A stretch of DNA of 64,000 bases from positions 33,381 through 97,380 of the IMG/VR virus record IMGVR_UViG_3300042346_000326. One strand, given 5' to 3'. The DNA is from a virus. Both the position numbers and the translations under genes were made by a program. Under the pieces are notes generated by a model. It saw only the letters and a program-made list of their open reading frames with translations. It had not been told where the DNA came from and ran no database searches. Below are positions 22,927-31,068 of this stretch, in pieces (within the stretch, counting starts at the first letter, position 1; each line of letters begins with the position of its first letter).

Positions 22927-23433
22927 ATGATTGTTAGCCTTAGTAAAGAAGAAGTCCGTGCATGTGCGGACATTGCGTTAAATCGTTGGATGATGAAGTG
23001 GGGCTCTATTGACCGCCCTAATTATGCTGGCGATAATAAAGCAAAACTAGAACCAGAAATTGCAGCCAACGTTAGAACTATCGTTGCAGAATACGCTGTG
23101 GCAAAACTTTATAAAATGCCACTAACATTTCCGTTCTATCCAAATGAAGAACATCCATTTAGACAGCACATTCCTGATGTTGGCTCTAATGTTGAGGTTA
23201 AGAGTGTTAGAACACGAGATGAGATTCCAGTCTTTCCTAAAGACATTAAACCTGGTCGCCTTCTCGTGGGCGCACGCGTACTCGACCGCGACTACTACTC
23301 AGAGGTAGAGGTATACGGTTGGCTACGAATGGAAGATGTGCAACGAGATGAATGGAAATACGTACCAGAGGGTTCATGGCGTATTCCATTGACTGAGTTC
23401 AACGACTCAATACCAGAGGTCGTGTATGTCTAA
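22927..23433 (+). CDS. PD-(D/E)XK nuclease-like protein
   Basis: 168 aa. IVAEYAVAKLYKMP provides the helix with the conserved Glu, and PDVGSNVEVKSVRT gives the D-x(n)-E-x-K core near residue 80, the order of restriction-endonuclease-like folds. KPGRLLVGARVLDRDYYSEVEVYGWL is the following beta hairpin. It could be a nuclease in recombination or host DNA degradation. Starts without a ribosome site (leaderless pattern). Confidence 0.6.
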   Translation: MIVSLSKEEVRACADIALNRWMMKWGSIDRPNYAGDNKAKLEPEIAANVRTIVAEYAVAKLYKMPLTFPFYPNEEHPFRQHIPDVGSNVEVKSVRTRDEIPVFPKDIKPGRLLVGARVLDRDYYSEVEVYGWLRMEDVQRDEWKYVPEGSWRIPLTEFNDSIPEVVYV

Positions 23434-23689
23434 GACACAGGATAAGAGAAAGCAGAAAAAAATAGAACACGCAGAATTTATATGGAGGCAAGCGCAACTA
23501 AAGGCTGCCCTTGCCAAAACAGAGTTAGACCTAGCCATAGAGACGTTTAAGGAATTTACAGGAGAAATGACAGAAGAACAGATAAAACAGACCGAAGAGA
23601 AGACCCAAGAGCAGTACAAGCGCATCGAGGAGTACCTCATGAGCGAAAAAGAATTGTATTTAGAACGTATGGGTATCCAACACGACTGA
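23426..23689 (+). CDS. Small coiled-coil protein
   Basis: 87 aa, highly charged and helical throughout (DKRKQKKIEHAEFIWRQAQLKAAL, then MTEEQIKQTEEKTQEQYKRIEEYL in register). Overlaps the nuclease-like gene by 8 nt. Unknown role; possible scaffold or lysis-timing partner, since lysis genes follow. Confidence 0.7.
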   Translation: MSKTQDKRKQKKIEHAEFIWRQAQLKAALAKTELDLAIETFKEFTGEMTEEQIKQTEEKTQEQYKRIEEYLMSEKELYLERMGIQHD

Positions 23690-23693
23690 TAAT
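23688..23693 (+). promoter_or_regulatory. Leaderless -10 hexamer GATAAT
   Basis: GATAAT ends 6 nt before the GTG start of the lipoprotein gene at 23700. Confidence 0.45.
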
Positions 23694-23699
23694 TGTCCT

Positions 23700-23900
23700 G
23701 TGCTAAAACTTACTCTTGCTCTAGTGACCTCTGCAGCACTTTTGACTGGCTGCGGGTATGACGGTCACTTTAGATACCCTTGCCAAGACCCTACAAATTG
23801 GGAAACAGCAGAATGCAAGCCACCTATCTGTACTGCTTCAGGAACCTGTCCTGTAGACTTAGTAAAGACCCCTCAACCAAAAGGCCCACCAAATGAGTAA
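23700..23900 (+). CDS. Small lipoprotein
   Basis: 66 aa from a GTG. A signal peptide LKLTLALVTSAALLTGC ends in the lipobox LTGC (Cys18 would be lipidated and become the mature N-terminus). The mature part has four more Cys (CQDP, ECKPPICTASGTCP) likely in disulfides. Position ahead of a membrane protein and the endolysin suggests a spanin-like or superinfection-exclusion role. Its stop overlaps the next gene. Confidence 0.75.
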   Translation: MLKLTLALVTSAALLTGCGYDGHFRYPCQDPTNWETAECKPPICTASGTCPVDLVKTPQPKGPPNE

Positions 23901-24303
23901 AGAACGCTTATCACCACAAGACCTAGACGCTAGATTAAAGTTTATTTTAGGAATCACACTAGGAACAATTCTTCTATGCACATCATTAGGCATTCTTTAC
24001 GGCCTCCTATTTGTGACACAGCCAATAGGTGCTCAGTCTGAGAACGACAAGATGTTCTTTAACGTTCTAGGAAGCGTAGCAACGTTTATCACAGGTACCC
24101 TGGCTGGTCTTCTTATTGGTCAGAGCGGTGCCAAAGATGTCATGAAAGCAGTTCAAGACAATAAAGAAATTGATGCCAAGAATACAAGAGAAGACAAGAA
24201 ATTAGAAGCAGAGATTGATGCTACAGCAGCACGTCTAGCAGCAAAGCCAGATGGCGCAATGCCAGAGGAACAGCCTGTTGATACAGATTGGGACAAAGAC
24301 TAA
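23893..24303 (+). CDS. Two-span membrane protein, holin candidate
   Basis: 136 aa. Two hydrophobic segments (about 17-41 and 57-79, the second GSVATFITGTLAGLLIGQSG) and a long charged C-terminal tail rich in Lys/Glu. This topology and the TAATG junction with the endolysin gene make it the best holin candidate in the window. Confidence 0.7.
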   Translation: MSKERLSPQDLDARLKFILGITLGTILLCTSLGILYGLLFVTQPIGAQSENDKMFFNVLGSVATFITGTLAGLLIGQSGAKDVMKAVQDNKEIDAKNTREDKKLEAEIDATAARLAAKPDGAMPEEQPVDTDWDKD

Positions 24304-24854
24304 TGGCAGACCAAGGAACAGCAGCACGCCTTATTGAAGTTGCTAAAGCAGAAATTGGCGTTATCGAAGGACCAAAAGATAATGAGACTAAGTACGGTGC
24401 TTATACTAAAGCCAACTTCCAACCATGGTGTGGTTCTTTTGTTATGTGGTGTGGCAACGAGGCTGGAGTAAAGATTCCTAACACTGTATACACACCAAGT
24501 GGAGCAGCGGCATTTAAGAAGGCTGGTGCATGGATTGACGGAGATGTTGCAGACCCAGAACCAGGAGATATAGCCTATTTTGATTTCCCATCAGATGGCG
24601 TCGATAGGATTTCTCACGTAGGTATTGTTATTAAAGACAATGAAGATGGCACTGTTTGGTGTATCGAAGGCAACACATCTTCTAAGAAGTCTGGAAGTCA
24701 AAGAAATGGTGGAGAGGTCTGCAAACAACTTCGGGCCTATAAGAAGAACAAGGCTAACGTAATGATTTCAATTGTTGGTTTTGGTCGTCCAAAGTTTAAA
24801 AAGACAGCAGAAAAAACTGAATCTTCTACCAAGTGTCCTACTTGCGGTAAGTAA
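24303..24854 (+). CDS. CHAP-domain endolysin
   Basis: 183 aa from the ATG at 24303. CHAP amidase/peptidase features: FQPWCGSFVMWCGNEAG with the nucleophile Cys, DRISHVGIVIKD with the His, and WCIEGNTSS with the polar third residue. PGDIAYFDFPSD is the usual linking strand. The C-terminal KCPTCGK is a possible zinc or binding tail. It should cut the peptide part of peptidoglycan at lysis. Confidence 0.85.
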   Translation: MADQGTAARLIEVAKAEIGVIEGPKDNETKYGAYTKANFQPWCGSFVMWCGNEAGVKIPNTVYTPSGAAAFKKAGAWIDGDVADPEPGDIAYFDFPSDGVDRISHVGIVIKDNEDGTVWCIEGNTSSKKSGSQRNGGEVCKQLRAYKKNKANVMISIVGFGRPKFKKTAEKTESSTKCPTCGK

Positions 24855-24897
24855 CAATGACTCTTCCTACCAAGAAGAAAAAAATAATAGCCCGTAT

Positions 24898-25029
24898 TTA
24901 AGGTTTAGTTGCCGCTAACCGTTTTCCACACGAAGCACACATTGTGTAGGTATATCCTGTAAATGGACAGGCTATGGCTTCTTTAACTCTGTGTCTACAA
25001 AAAGTCTGTTTTATAAGTTGTTTGAACAT
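24898..25029 (-). CDS. Small zinc-binding protein, divergent strand
   Basis: 43 aa: MFKQLIKQTFCRHRVKEAIA, then CPFTGYTYTMCASCGKRLAA. Cys11, His13, Cys21, Cys31 and Cys34 make a treble-clef or ribbon plausible. No ribosome site; a TATGGT hexamer sits exactly 6 nt before the ATG. It is the only minus-strand gene in the 17.8-45.6 kb stretch. Confidence 0.65.
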   Translation of the reverse strand: MFKQLIKQTFCRHRVKEAIACPFTGYTYTMCASCGKRLAATKP

Positions 25030-25032
25030 GGG

Positions 25033-25067
25033 TTGACCATAACATACTCGTTTTTATAGGGCAAACT
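25033..25067. promoter_or_regulatory. Overlapping divergent promoters
   Basis: Plus: TTGACC (25033-25038), then TATAGG after 16 nt or CAAACT after 23 nt, the latter ending 6 nt before the GTG at 25074. Minus: TTGCCC-N17-TATGGT, then 6 nt to the ATG at 25029. The two promoters share the same 30 bp, so only one can fire at a time. Confidence 0.6.
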
Positions 25068-25073
25068 AGTAGG

Positions 25074-25277
25074 GTGACTGTTACAAGTGCTAAGGTAAGC
25101 CTAAAAGTAAACGACCGTTGTGACAAATGCGGTGCTCAGGCAATGATTCGTGCTACTTTACTTACTGGAGAGTTGTACTTCTGTGGGCACCACGCTCGTC
25201 AGATTGCAACTCCTCTTGTACTTAAATCAATTGAAGTCTATGACCCACAAGGTGTGTTTAATTATGGAAAACAATAG
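25074..25277 (+). CDS. Zinc-ribbon protein, DUF7455-like
   Basis: 67 aa. LKVNDRCDKCGAQAMIRATL then GELYFCGHHARQIATPLV has the C-x2-C ... C-x-H-H pattern of a small actinobacterial/phage zinc-ribbon family. GTG start without a ribosome site. Likely nucleic-acid or protein binding; frequent in actinophages. Confidence 0.75.
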   Translation: MTVTSAKVSLKVNDRCDKCGAQAMIRATLLTGELYFCGHHARQIATPLVLKSIEVYDPQGVFNYGKQ

Positions 25278-25620
25278 ATATGTGCTTGGTCAGGGGATTT
25301 TTGGAGGAATTAAGGGAAGTTATGGTAGATATAGCGTGGGACCTCGTGTGAACAGTCTTTCAACACAGTTTAATGATTACATGGATACTGTAGAAGAAAG
25401 TAAACGTCGTCGTTTCAAGAGAAAAAAAGAATCAGGTTATTCAGGCGCAGGTTTCTGGTTTGGTCTTTACCCAAACATGGTTGCAGGTATGGGCTCAGGA
25501 ACAGGTGTGATGAATCCTGACCAAGTCCCTGCAGATGCTGGTTCTGGACAAACTGCTGCAACAACAGATGGTATGGGAATGGGTGGAACATCTTTTAATG
25601 GCGCTGGTGGTGTTAGTTAA
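25264..25620 (+). CDS. Hypothetical Gly-rich protein
   Basis: 118 aa from the ATG at 25264 inside the end of the previous gene. Gly-rich ends (LGQGIFGGIKGSYGRYSVG; GMGMGGTSFNGAGGVS) around a basic helix (ESKRRRFKRKKES). Stop overlaps the next ATG (TAATG). Probably a minor virion component; not recognised. Confidence 0.6.
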   Translation: MENNRYVLGQGIFGGIKGSYGRYSVGPRVNSLSTQFNDYMDTVEESKRRRFKRKKESGYSGAGFWFGLYPNMVAGMGSGTGVMNPDQVPADAGSGQTAATTDGMGMGGTSFNGAGGVS

Positions 25621-25853
25621 TGGATGAAGTATTTGGTTCTCCTAAAATGCAACGACAAACATTACGTGTTAATCAACGTCGTGGAATTAAACAACACTTT
25701 GGGTACAACACTAATTTAGGTTACAAATCAAAAGCAGAACCAAGTGTTGTTTCTTGGAACAATCGTGGTCGTGGTGTACAGGGTGAATCTGTTAACTCAC
25801 ACAATCCTGCTGCGTCTAAATTTATAGTGCGAAGAAATTGGAAACCAGTATAA
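25620..25853 (+). CDS. Hypothetical basic protein
   Basis: 77 aa, Arg/Asn-rich (MQRQTLRVNQRRGIKQHFGY ... SWNNRGRGVQ). Coupled to the Gly-rich gene before it. Unknown role. Confidence 0.65.
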   Translation: MDEVFGSPKMQRQTLRVNQRRGIKQHFGYNTNLGYKSKAEPSVVSWNNRGRGVQGESVNSHNPAASKFIVRRNWKPV

Positions 25854-25897
25854 TTTAAGTCTTGAGGGGTACAAGATAAAAGATTCCGAGGGGTTTC

Positions 25898-28567
25898 TTG
25901 AAATTGCTGCGTGCATCCGCAGAACAATATGGTTTCTTTAGTCGTTTAAACTTTTTACTAGGAGCAGGATTTATTTATCTGCTTCTTTCGATTCTTCCTG
26001 CTTATGCAGAGGAAACAACTTCTGCACCACCTGCGCCACAAGAAACAACAGCGCCAACCCCAGAGCCCACACAAAGTCCAACGTCATCTACTTCTTCTCC
26101 TGAACCTTCTCCAACGCCAACAGCCGAACCTTCACCGAGCGAAGCATCACCTTCACCAACACAAAGTCCAGAGCCAAGCCCAACCCCAACCCCAACAGAA
26201 ACCACAGCGCCTGAGACATCTCCTACTCCTTCCACATCCACTTCGACTGAGCCCGCTCCAAGTCCAACTCCAACGCCAGAATCTTCGCCTGCTTCCACTT
26301 CAACTCCGACTCCAACTCCTGAACCTTCTCCAACTCCAACCGCGACCTCGACTCCAGCGCCAACACCCGCTCCATCTTCTGAGCCGAGTCCAACTCAATC
26401 ACCGACTCCAGAGCCTTCACCTTCCGCTTCAGTGGCTCCGACGCCCATATCCAGCCCAGAACAATCCCCGTCCCCAAGCAATACAACACAAACGCCGACT
26501 GCCACCACACCTGAAACACCTACAGTCACCTCCGTACAAGCAAAAATTGAGACGGCAACTGTAACGCTAAATGCTGCAATTGAATCGTCAACTGTCACAC
26601 AACAAGCGGCTGCTGCTACTCAAATAACTGAGGCTCAAACTGCTATCACTGTGGCAGAGAGCGCCACGGTCACTGCTGTTGCTGCGCAGGCTACTGTTAA
26701 TGCTCTTTTAGATGCGCCAGAAAACACAAAAGTGTACACAACTGATGGTTATGTGGCTCCCGTTGCTCCGCAAACACCCACAGTTACAACAACAACTTTG
26801 CCTGTGATGTACGACGCATCAACTAAAATTCAAACTCCTTTTGATATAAAAATGGGTGATGTGGTATACAACGGTCAGGGTGCAGATAGCCAAATTTATG
26901 TAACTTCAAAGGCAACTATTACCTTTGGCACTGGAAACCATATCTGGTGGGATTTCCCTGCTGGACCAAGCATTTCAGTATTTGCCAGCGACTATATGAA
27001 TGCTGGTCAAGGCACATCTACTGTAGTAACTACCACAGATACAACTTTAGAAGTTGATTGGAACCTTAAAAAGTTTGGTGACAACAACAGCCCTATAACT
27101 AACATTAATTGGAAAATGACTGTCAACCCTACAACTGGGGAATGGACTGGTATAGGAACTGTTGCTGGCAATACTACTAATCTTTGGTATCCGCAACGCA
27201 CTGGTGTTAGAGAAACTGCAGGCGAGCCTATAAAACCAATGACAAATGTAACTAATGAGACCATTGCTGCGGCTCAAGAAACAGCGGCAACAAAACTTGC
27301 TACCGCAAATGCTTTAGCAAATACTGCAGTAGAAAAAGTAGAAACCGCTGTTACAGTTCTTCAAACTCCGATTCCTCAAACTCCGCCGACTCCAACACCT
27401 GAGCCAACTCCCGCACCGCAGCCAGAGCCAACACCACAACCACAGCCAGAGACGCAACCACAGCCAACACCACAACCCGAACCTTCACCTGAACCTCCTA
27501 CAAATCCGTCAACCGACCCTGCGCCAACCAATCCAACTCCTGAGCCCACGGTTCCAGGACCTCAACCTGAGCCTCAACCTCAACCAGAGCCTGTTGTACC
27601 GCAACCCGAACCAGAGCCTGAGCCTCCTGTGACGGAAGAGGATGACCCTGAAGAACCTGAAGTTGCTCCAGAGAATCCTGAAGAGTCTTCTGAAGAGGAA
27701 ACAGAAAGTCAGGAAGAGGCTCCAGAGGATTCTCCTGAAGATGACACTCCCGAAGACACTCAAGACGATTCAGAGAGTCCTCAAGACACTCCTGAATCTT
27801 CCGATAATCAACAGCCAGACTCATCAGAAGACCCTACAGACTCAGAAACAGAACCGACCCCAACAGAAGAAGAGACACAGCCCATATCGCCTGAAGAAGG
27901 CGACGAAACTGACGAGTCTTCTGTCGAACCCCAACCTGAAGAATCAGAAGAGCCAGAAACAGACAACCAAGAGCAATATAATCAGTCGGAAGAAACACAA
28001 GATACTCCTATCGTTGAACCAAGTAACCCAGAGCCTACACCAGAAACAGTTATCTCCGACGCACTTTCTGACGGTCAATTAACAACCGAAGAAAAAGAAG
28101 TCATAGTTACTGCTTTGGTCGCTAGTCTAGCACCAGGTGAGGCTATCTCTAGCGAAACTTTAATAGAGGCTGGAATTACTTATGAAGACTTACCTCCACA
28201 AACACCTGTTGACGTTAGAACCGATGAGAACGGTAATGCAGTTATTATTACTGCAGAAGTTGCAGCCGCCCTTGAACTAATCGAAAATCCATCTGAATTA
28301 ATTGGCGAATTATTTACTGACCCAGGTCAAGTTCTTCTTGCACTGGGAAGTATCGGTGCAGATATGTCAGAAGAAGAACGAGAAGAAGCAACAAAGATGG
28401 TCGTAGCAACTGTAGTCGCTGCAGGTGCTGCTATTAATGCTGCAACAACCGCAGCAGCCGCAGCAGCCGCTGCTGCAACAACAACGGGAGGGTCAACTGG
28501 AGGCAGTAGTTCAGGTGGCGGAGCGCCAACTGGAGATAGCAAGGCAGTTAGGAGACGCCGCAAATGA
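25898..28567 (+). CDS. Large secreted Pro/Thr/Glu-rich protein
   Basis: 889 aa from a TTG with GAGGGG upstream. A signal peptide (about 15-38, ending AYAEE) is followed by a Ser/Thr/Pro-rich stalk (40-210), a helical Ala/Thr segment, a folded domain (about 295-445: TKIQTPFDIKMGDVVYNGQG, HIWWDFPAGPSISVFASDYM, WYPQRTGVRETAG), a second Pro/Glu/Asp stalk (480-700), an acidic helical part and an Ala-rich hydrophobic stretch before RRRRK at the end. The layout is that of a wall-spanning surface protein made in the infected or lysogenic host; a virion spike is the alternative. No LPxTG seen. Confidence 0.75.
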   Translation: MKLLRASAEQYGFFSRLNFLLGAGFIYLLLSILPAYAEETTSAPPAPQETTAPTPEPTQSPTSSTSSPEPSPTPTAEPSPSEASPSPTQSPEPSPTPTPTETTAPETSPTPSTSTSTEPAPSPTPTPESSPASTSTPTPTPEPSPTPTATSTPAPTPAPSSEPSPTQSPTPEPSPSASVAPTPISSPEQSPSPSNTTQTPTATTPETPTVTSVQAKIETATVTLNAAIESSTVTQQAAAATQITEAQTAITVAESATVTAVAAQATVNALLDAPENTKVYTTDGYVAPVAPQTPTVTTTTLPVMYDASTKIQTPFDIKMGDVVYNGQGADSQIYVTSKATITFGTGNHIWWDFPAGPSISVFASDYMNAGQGTSTVVTTTDTTLEVDWNLKKFGDNNSPITNINWKMTVNPTTGEWTGIGTVAGNTTNLWYPQRTGVRETAGEPIKPMTNVTNETIAAAQETAATKLATANALANTAVEKVETAVTVLQTPIPQTPPTPTPEPTPAPQPEPTPQPQPETQPQPTPQPEPSPEPPTNPSTDPAPTNPTPEPTVPGPQPEPQPQPEPVVPQPEPEPEPPVTEEDDPEEPEVAPENPEESSEEETESQEEAPEDSPEDDTPEDTQDDSESPQDTPESSDNQQPDSSEDPTDSETEPTPTEEETQPISPEEGDETDESSVEPQPEESEEPETDNQEQYNQSEETQDTPIVEPSNPEPTPETVISDALSDGQLTTEEKEVIVTALVASLAPGEAISSETLIEAGITYEDLPPQTPVDVRTDENGNAVIITAEVAAALELIENPSELIGELFTDPGQVLLALGSIGADMSEEEREEATKMVVATVVAAGAAINAATTAAAAAAAAATTTGGSTGGSSSGGGAPTGDSKAVRRRRK

Positions 28568-28731
28568 TAAAGTTCCTTAAAGATATGCTAGACCAACTTT
28601 GGACACTTTTGGGTATGTTTATTGCTTGGATTGTGCTCGATGGAAGTGCAAAAGACGTGGTTGGTTGGGCAACAATCGGAACTCTCGTTGCATGGATTGC
28701 AACGTATCCCCTGCGCAACCGCGAAGATTAA
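28564..28731 (+). CDS. Small two-span membrane protein
   Basis: 55 aa: MIKFLKDMLDQLWTLLGMFI, AWIVLDGSAKDVVGWATIGT, LVAWIATYPLRNRED. Two short hydrophobic spans around a turn, charged ends. ATG overlaps the stop of the secreted protein (ATGA). Possible holin or anchor. Confidence 0.7.
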   Translation: MIKFLKDMLDQLWTLLGMFIAWIVLDGSAKDVVGWATIGTLVAWIATYPLRNRED

Positions 28732-28773
28732 GAGATTATTTACCTTGAGAAGGGCATCTCATTTAGGAGATAT

Positions 28774-28968
28774 ATGGATAAGAAAGCACTAGAAGCAGCA
28801 GCAGCCACGTACTTACGTGCCGCTGCAGCAGCAGTTGCCGCTCTGTACATGAGCGGTATCACAGACCCAAAGACTTTGCTCAATGCATTTATTGCAGGTC
28901 TTCTCGGCCCATTGGCTAAAGCACTAAATCCAAAAGACCCGTCATACGGGTTCGGCAAGAAGAAATAA
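28774..28968 (+). CDS. Small Ala-rich membrane-associated phage protein
   Basis: 64 aa. A first Ala-rich helix (ALEAAAATYLRAAAAAVAALYMSG) and a second hydrophobic helix (LLNAFIAGLLGPLAKALNPKDPSYGFGKKK). TAGGAGA precedes the ATG. The pattern, ending NPKDPxYGFGK, looks like a conserved actinophage small protein next to lysis genes; a holin role is possible. Confidence 0.7.
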   Translation: MDKKALEAAAATYLRAAAAAVAALYMSGITDPKTLLNAFIAGLLGPLAKALNPKDPSYGFGKKK

Positions 28969-28983
28969 CACTGAGGTAGATAG

Positions 28984-29367
28984 ATGGCGCTTGAGGCAAT
29001 TGCTGGTGTAGTAATTCTTTTTGCATCAGTCTTTACAGCCTTGGGCGTCATCTTTCGCCCAGGCTACATAAGGATTAAAGAATTAGGAGAATGGTTCGAC
29101 CATTTTAAGAGAGATTGGATGGGCGAAGAAGAGGCTCCTGGTAGAGACGCTGTTCCTGGGGTTATGGAGAGGCTAAATAAACTCGATGGCGAATTAAGCC
29201 AGAATAGTGGGAAGTCTACAAAAGACGTAGTCAACAAAATGCTCTATAAACAAGAAAAGATGGAAGAGAAGGTCGACATAATGCTTGAGGCCTTCGTAGA
29301 GATGGGCGAGCGTCTTATCAAGATTGAAGACCACGTAGCCAAAAGCCATCCTGAAGATACCAAATAA
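28984..29367 (+). CDS. N-anchored coiled-coil protein, DUF2746-like
   Basis: 127 aa. One N-terminal transmembrane helix (AIAGVVILFASVFTALGVIF) then a charged region and a C-terminal coiled coil (LYKQEKMEEKVDIMLEAFVEMGERLIKIEDHV). Similar phage proteins sit beside holins. GAGG lies upstream. Role unknown. Confidence 0.7.
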   Translation: MALEAIAGVVILFASVFTALGVIFRPGYIRIKELGEWFDHFKRDWMGEEEAPGRDAVPGVMERLNKLDGELSQNSGKSTKDVVNKMLYKQEKMEEKVDIMLEAFVEMGERLIKIEDHVAKSHPEDTK

Positions 29368-29396
29368 ACTATCTAACTTTACGAGAAGATTAGGTC

Positions 29397-29807
29397 ATGG
29401 TAGATATTCCTTCACGTGATTGGAATCCCTTTCTTTGGGCTGGAAGTAAGTTAAGAACACCAACAAAGCCTGTAAAGAAGACTAACGAAACTGCAGGATT
29501 GCGCTCTCAACAAAGTTCAGAGACTCAATCAACTGCAAGTAAGGCTGGTGGAGTTCTTGATGTTCATTTTCAAGGAACATTAACTGCTCCATCTCAAAAG
29601 GGTGCGGGACACAAGGCATGGCTTGGACCTGTTGTTCCTCCAAAACCAAAAAGTTTAGAAGGAGTTCCATCTGTACGCAGAGGAAAGAGTGGACTTGAGG
29701 CAAACCCTGAATATCGAGAAGTTAAACGTAAGATTCAGCACTTCGAAGAAGCAGTAAACGCTGCAAAGGGTAACCCTCATCGTATTGAATTTACGGGTGG
29801 AATATAA
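29397..29807 (+). CDS. Hypothetical protein
   Basis: 136 aa, mostly disordered, rich in Ser/Thr/Lys/Gly (KTNETAGLRSQQSSETQSTASKAGG), with a short C-terminal helix (EYREVKRKIQHFEEAVNAAKG). Stop overlaps the next start by 1 nt. Likely a minor structural or assembly factor. Confidence 0.65.
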   Translation: MVDIPSRDWNPFLWAGSKLRTPTKPVKKTNETAGLRSQQSSETQSTASKAGGVLDVHFQGTLTAPSQKGAGHKAWLGPVVPPKPKSLEGVPSVRRGKSGLEANPEYREVKRKIQHFEEAVNAAKGNPHRIEFTGGI

Positions 29808-30142
29808 TGCCAGCCTTCTTAAATAAAGACGATATGTCATACGAACACTTTAATATTGGTTCTGACTCTCAAGTTTCTCCTTTAACAGAAAAGGACAGAG
29901 ATATCATTCGGTTTTCTGCTCGTAAATTTAAGAGCGTAATCGACAGAGACACCGCTATTAATACAAAGTTTGGATTAAGTTCTGTAGACTACTTTAGAAA
30001 GTTAGAGGCGGTTAAAGACCATCCACATTTGAGTAAACGAGTACGTGGAAGAGTCGGAGAACTATTCTCTACTCCTGGTCCCATGACTGGAGGCACTCCT
30101 ATCATGGACAGCAAACAATTCTCACATGGAGTGAACTGGTAA
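29807..30142 (+). CDS. Hypothetical protein
   Basis: 111 aa, helical (LTEKDRDIIRFSARKFKSVI; FGLSSVDYFRKLEAVKDHPHL). FDR/LSSVDYF spacing recalls a small phage protein with a DUF3263-like helix-turn-helix (RDIIRFERQ...GLSxxRYYQ), which is a plausible, unverified assignment and would mean DNA binding. One-nt overlaps with both neighbours. Confidence 0.6.
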   Translation: MPAFLNKDDMSYEHFNIGSDSQVSPLTEKDRDIIRFSARKFKSVIDRDTAINTKFGLSSVDYFRKLEAVKDHPHLSKRVRGRVGELFSTPGPMTGGTPIMDSKQFSHGVNW

Positions 30143-30420
30143 TGGCAAAAAAAGTGGAAGCATGGCAACGTAAAGAAGGTAAGAACCCTAAAGGTGGCCT
30201 CAATGAAAAGGGCCGTAAGTCATACGAACGAGCAAACCCTGGTTCTGACCTCAAACCTCCTGTAAAGCGTGAACAGGCAAAGAAGTCCAAGAAGTCTGCT
30301 GCGCGACGTAAATCATTCTGCGCTAGGATGGAAGGCATGAAGAGAAAGAACACCTCTTCAAAGACTGCTAGAGACCCTAACAGTCGGATTAATAAATCAC
30401 TACGAGCATGGGACTGTTAA
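30142..30420 (+). CDS. DUF6321-like basic protein
   Basis: 92 aa. KKVEAWQRKEGKNPKGGLNE, KGRKSYERANPGSDLKPP, RRKSFCARMEGMKRKN and DPNSRINKSLRAWDC are in the fixed order of a short family frequent in marine phages (DUF6321, from memory). Very basic, single conserved Cys pairs (C60 region and C-terminal C). Probably DNA- or virion-associated; function unknown. Confidence 0.75.
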   Translation: MAKKVEAWQRKEGKNPKGGLNEKGRKSYERANPGSDLKPPVKREQAKKSKKSAARRKSFCARMEGMKRKNTSSKTARDPNSRINKSLRAWDC

Positions 30421-30597
30421 ATGTTTACAAAACTACTTATTAAACTTGGCTTAAAGAAAGACCCAAAAGCAATTGTTGCAAATCTATTGAAAGAACTTGA
30501 TGCAATAGAATCTGTAAAGGTAATTCCAGCAAAAAAGAAGGCTACAGCAAAGAAGACGGCTCCTGCCAAAAAGAAGACGGCAAAGAAGGCTAAATAA
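30421..30597 (+). CDS. Histone H1-like Lys/Ala-tailed protein
   Basis: 58 aa. A short amphipathic N-terminus (FTKLLIKLGLKKDPKAIVANLLKELDAIES) then an H1-like tail (PAKKKATAKKTAPAKKKTAKKAK). Starts right after the previous stop and shares 1 nt with the next gene. Likely binds and condenses DNA. Confidence 0.7.
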   Translation: MFTKLLIKLGLKKDPKAIVANLLKELDAIESVKVIPAKKKATAKKTAPAKKKTAKKAK

Positions 30598-30848
30598 TGA
30601 AATGCGCTAACTGCGATTCTGGTGCTCTTTTTGTCTATCAAATAACGGCAGAAAAAGAGATACTGTATTGCGGTAAGCATTTACCAAAGTTCTTAGAGTC
30701 CCGCAGGCGTGCAGGAAACTTAAAGACTACTGATGCCTTCGCTGAGGAACGAAAAACAGCCTTAGAAACTGTCGCATCTCCTGCAGAACCTGCAGCCCCT
30801 AAAAAGCGCAAGAAGAAGGCAGCAGAAAATAATGAAGGTAATTCGTAA
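30597..30848 (+). CDS. Zinc-ribbon protein with basic tail
   Basis: 83 aa. CANCDSGALFVYQITAEKEILYCGKHLPKF (C-x2-C ... C-x2-H) is a ribbon close in style to the 25.1-kb protein. The tail PAAPKKRKKKAAENN is basic. Its end overlaps the next gene by 17 nt. Confidence 0.7.
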   Translation: MKCANCDSGALFVYQITAEKEILYCGKHLPKFLESRRRAGNLKTTDAFAEERKTALETVASPAEPAAPKKRKKKAAENNEGNS

Positions 30849-31068
30849 GTTCGCAGTACAAGGACATGCTGTACCATCATCCTCACACAGTCCAAGAGGA
30901 CCGTTTCCACCTGAAGTCCTAGCAGGACCTCAGAGAAGTTACGGCGATGACCATTCGGATTCCTTACATCCAGCACTAGACGAAGTACGCTTCTTCAAAT
31001 GTCGCGACTGCGAAGAGGTGCTTTTTGAGACTGAACTAGACAACCACACATGTGAGGAAGAAGAATAA
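30832..31068 (+). CDS. Small zinc-finger protein
   Basis: 78 aa. The C-terminal FFKCRDCEEVLFETELDNHTCEEEE has C-x2-C ... H-x-C, a zinc-finger set. The N-terminal half is Pro/Ser-rich (SSHSPRGPFPPEVLAGPQRSYGDDHSD). Overlaps both neighbours. Confidence 0.65.
   Translation: MKVIRKFAVQGHAVPSSSHSPRGPFPPEVLAGPQRSYGDDHSDSLHPALDEVRFFKCRDCEEVLFETELDNHTCEEEE

Noticed and set aside
26002-27824. Overlapping ORFs on both strands in the Pro/Glu-rich secreted gene
   Set aside because: Low-complexity shadows (Val/Gly- or Gln/Leu-only); the plus-frame protein has signal peptide and domains.
30417-30680. 87-aa minus ORF over the histone-like gene
   Set aside because: Phe/Ala-rich reverse of Lys-rich codons; the plus frame starts exactly at the previous stop and overlaps the next ATG.
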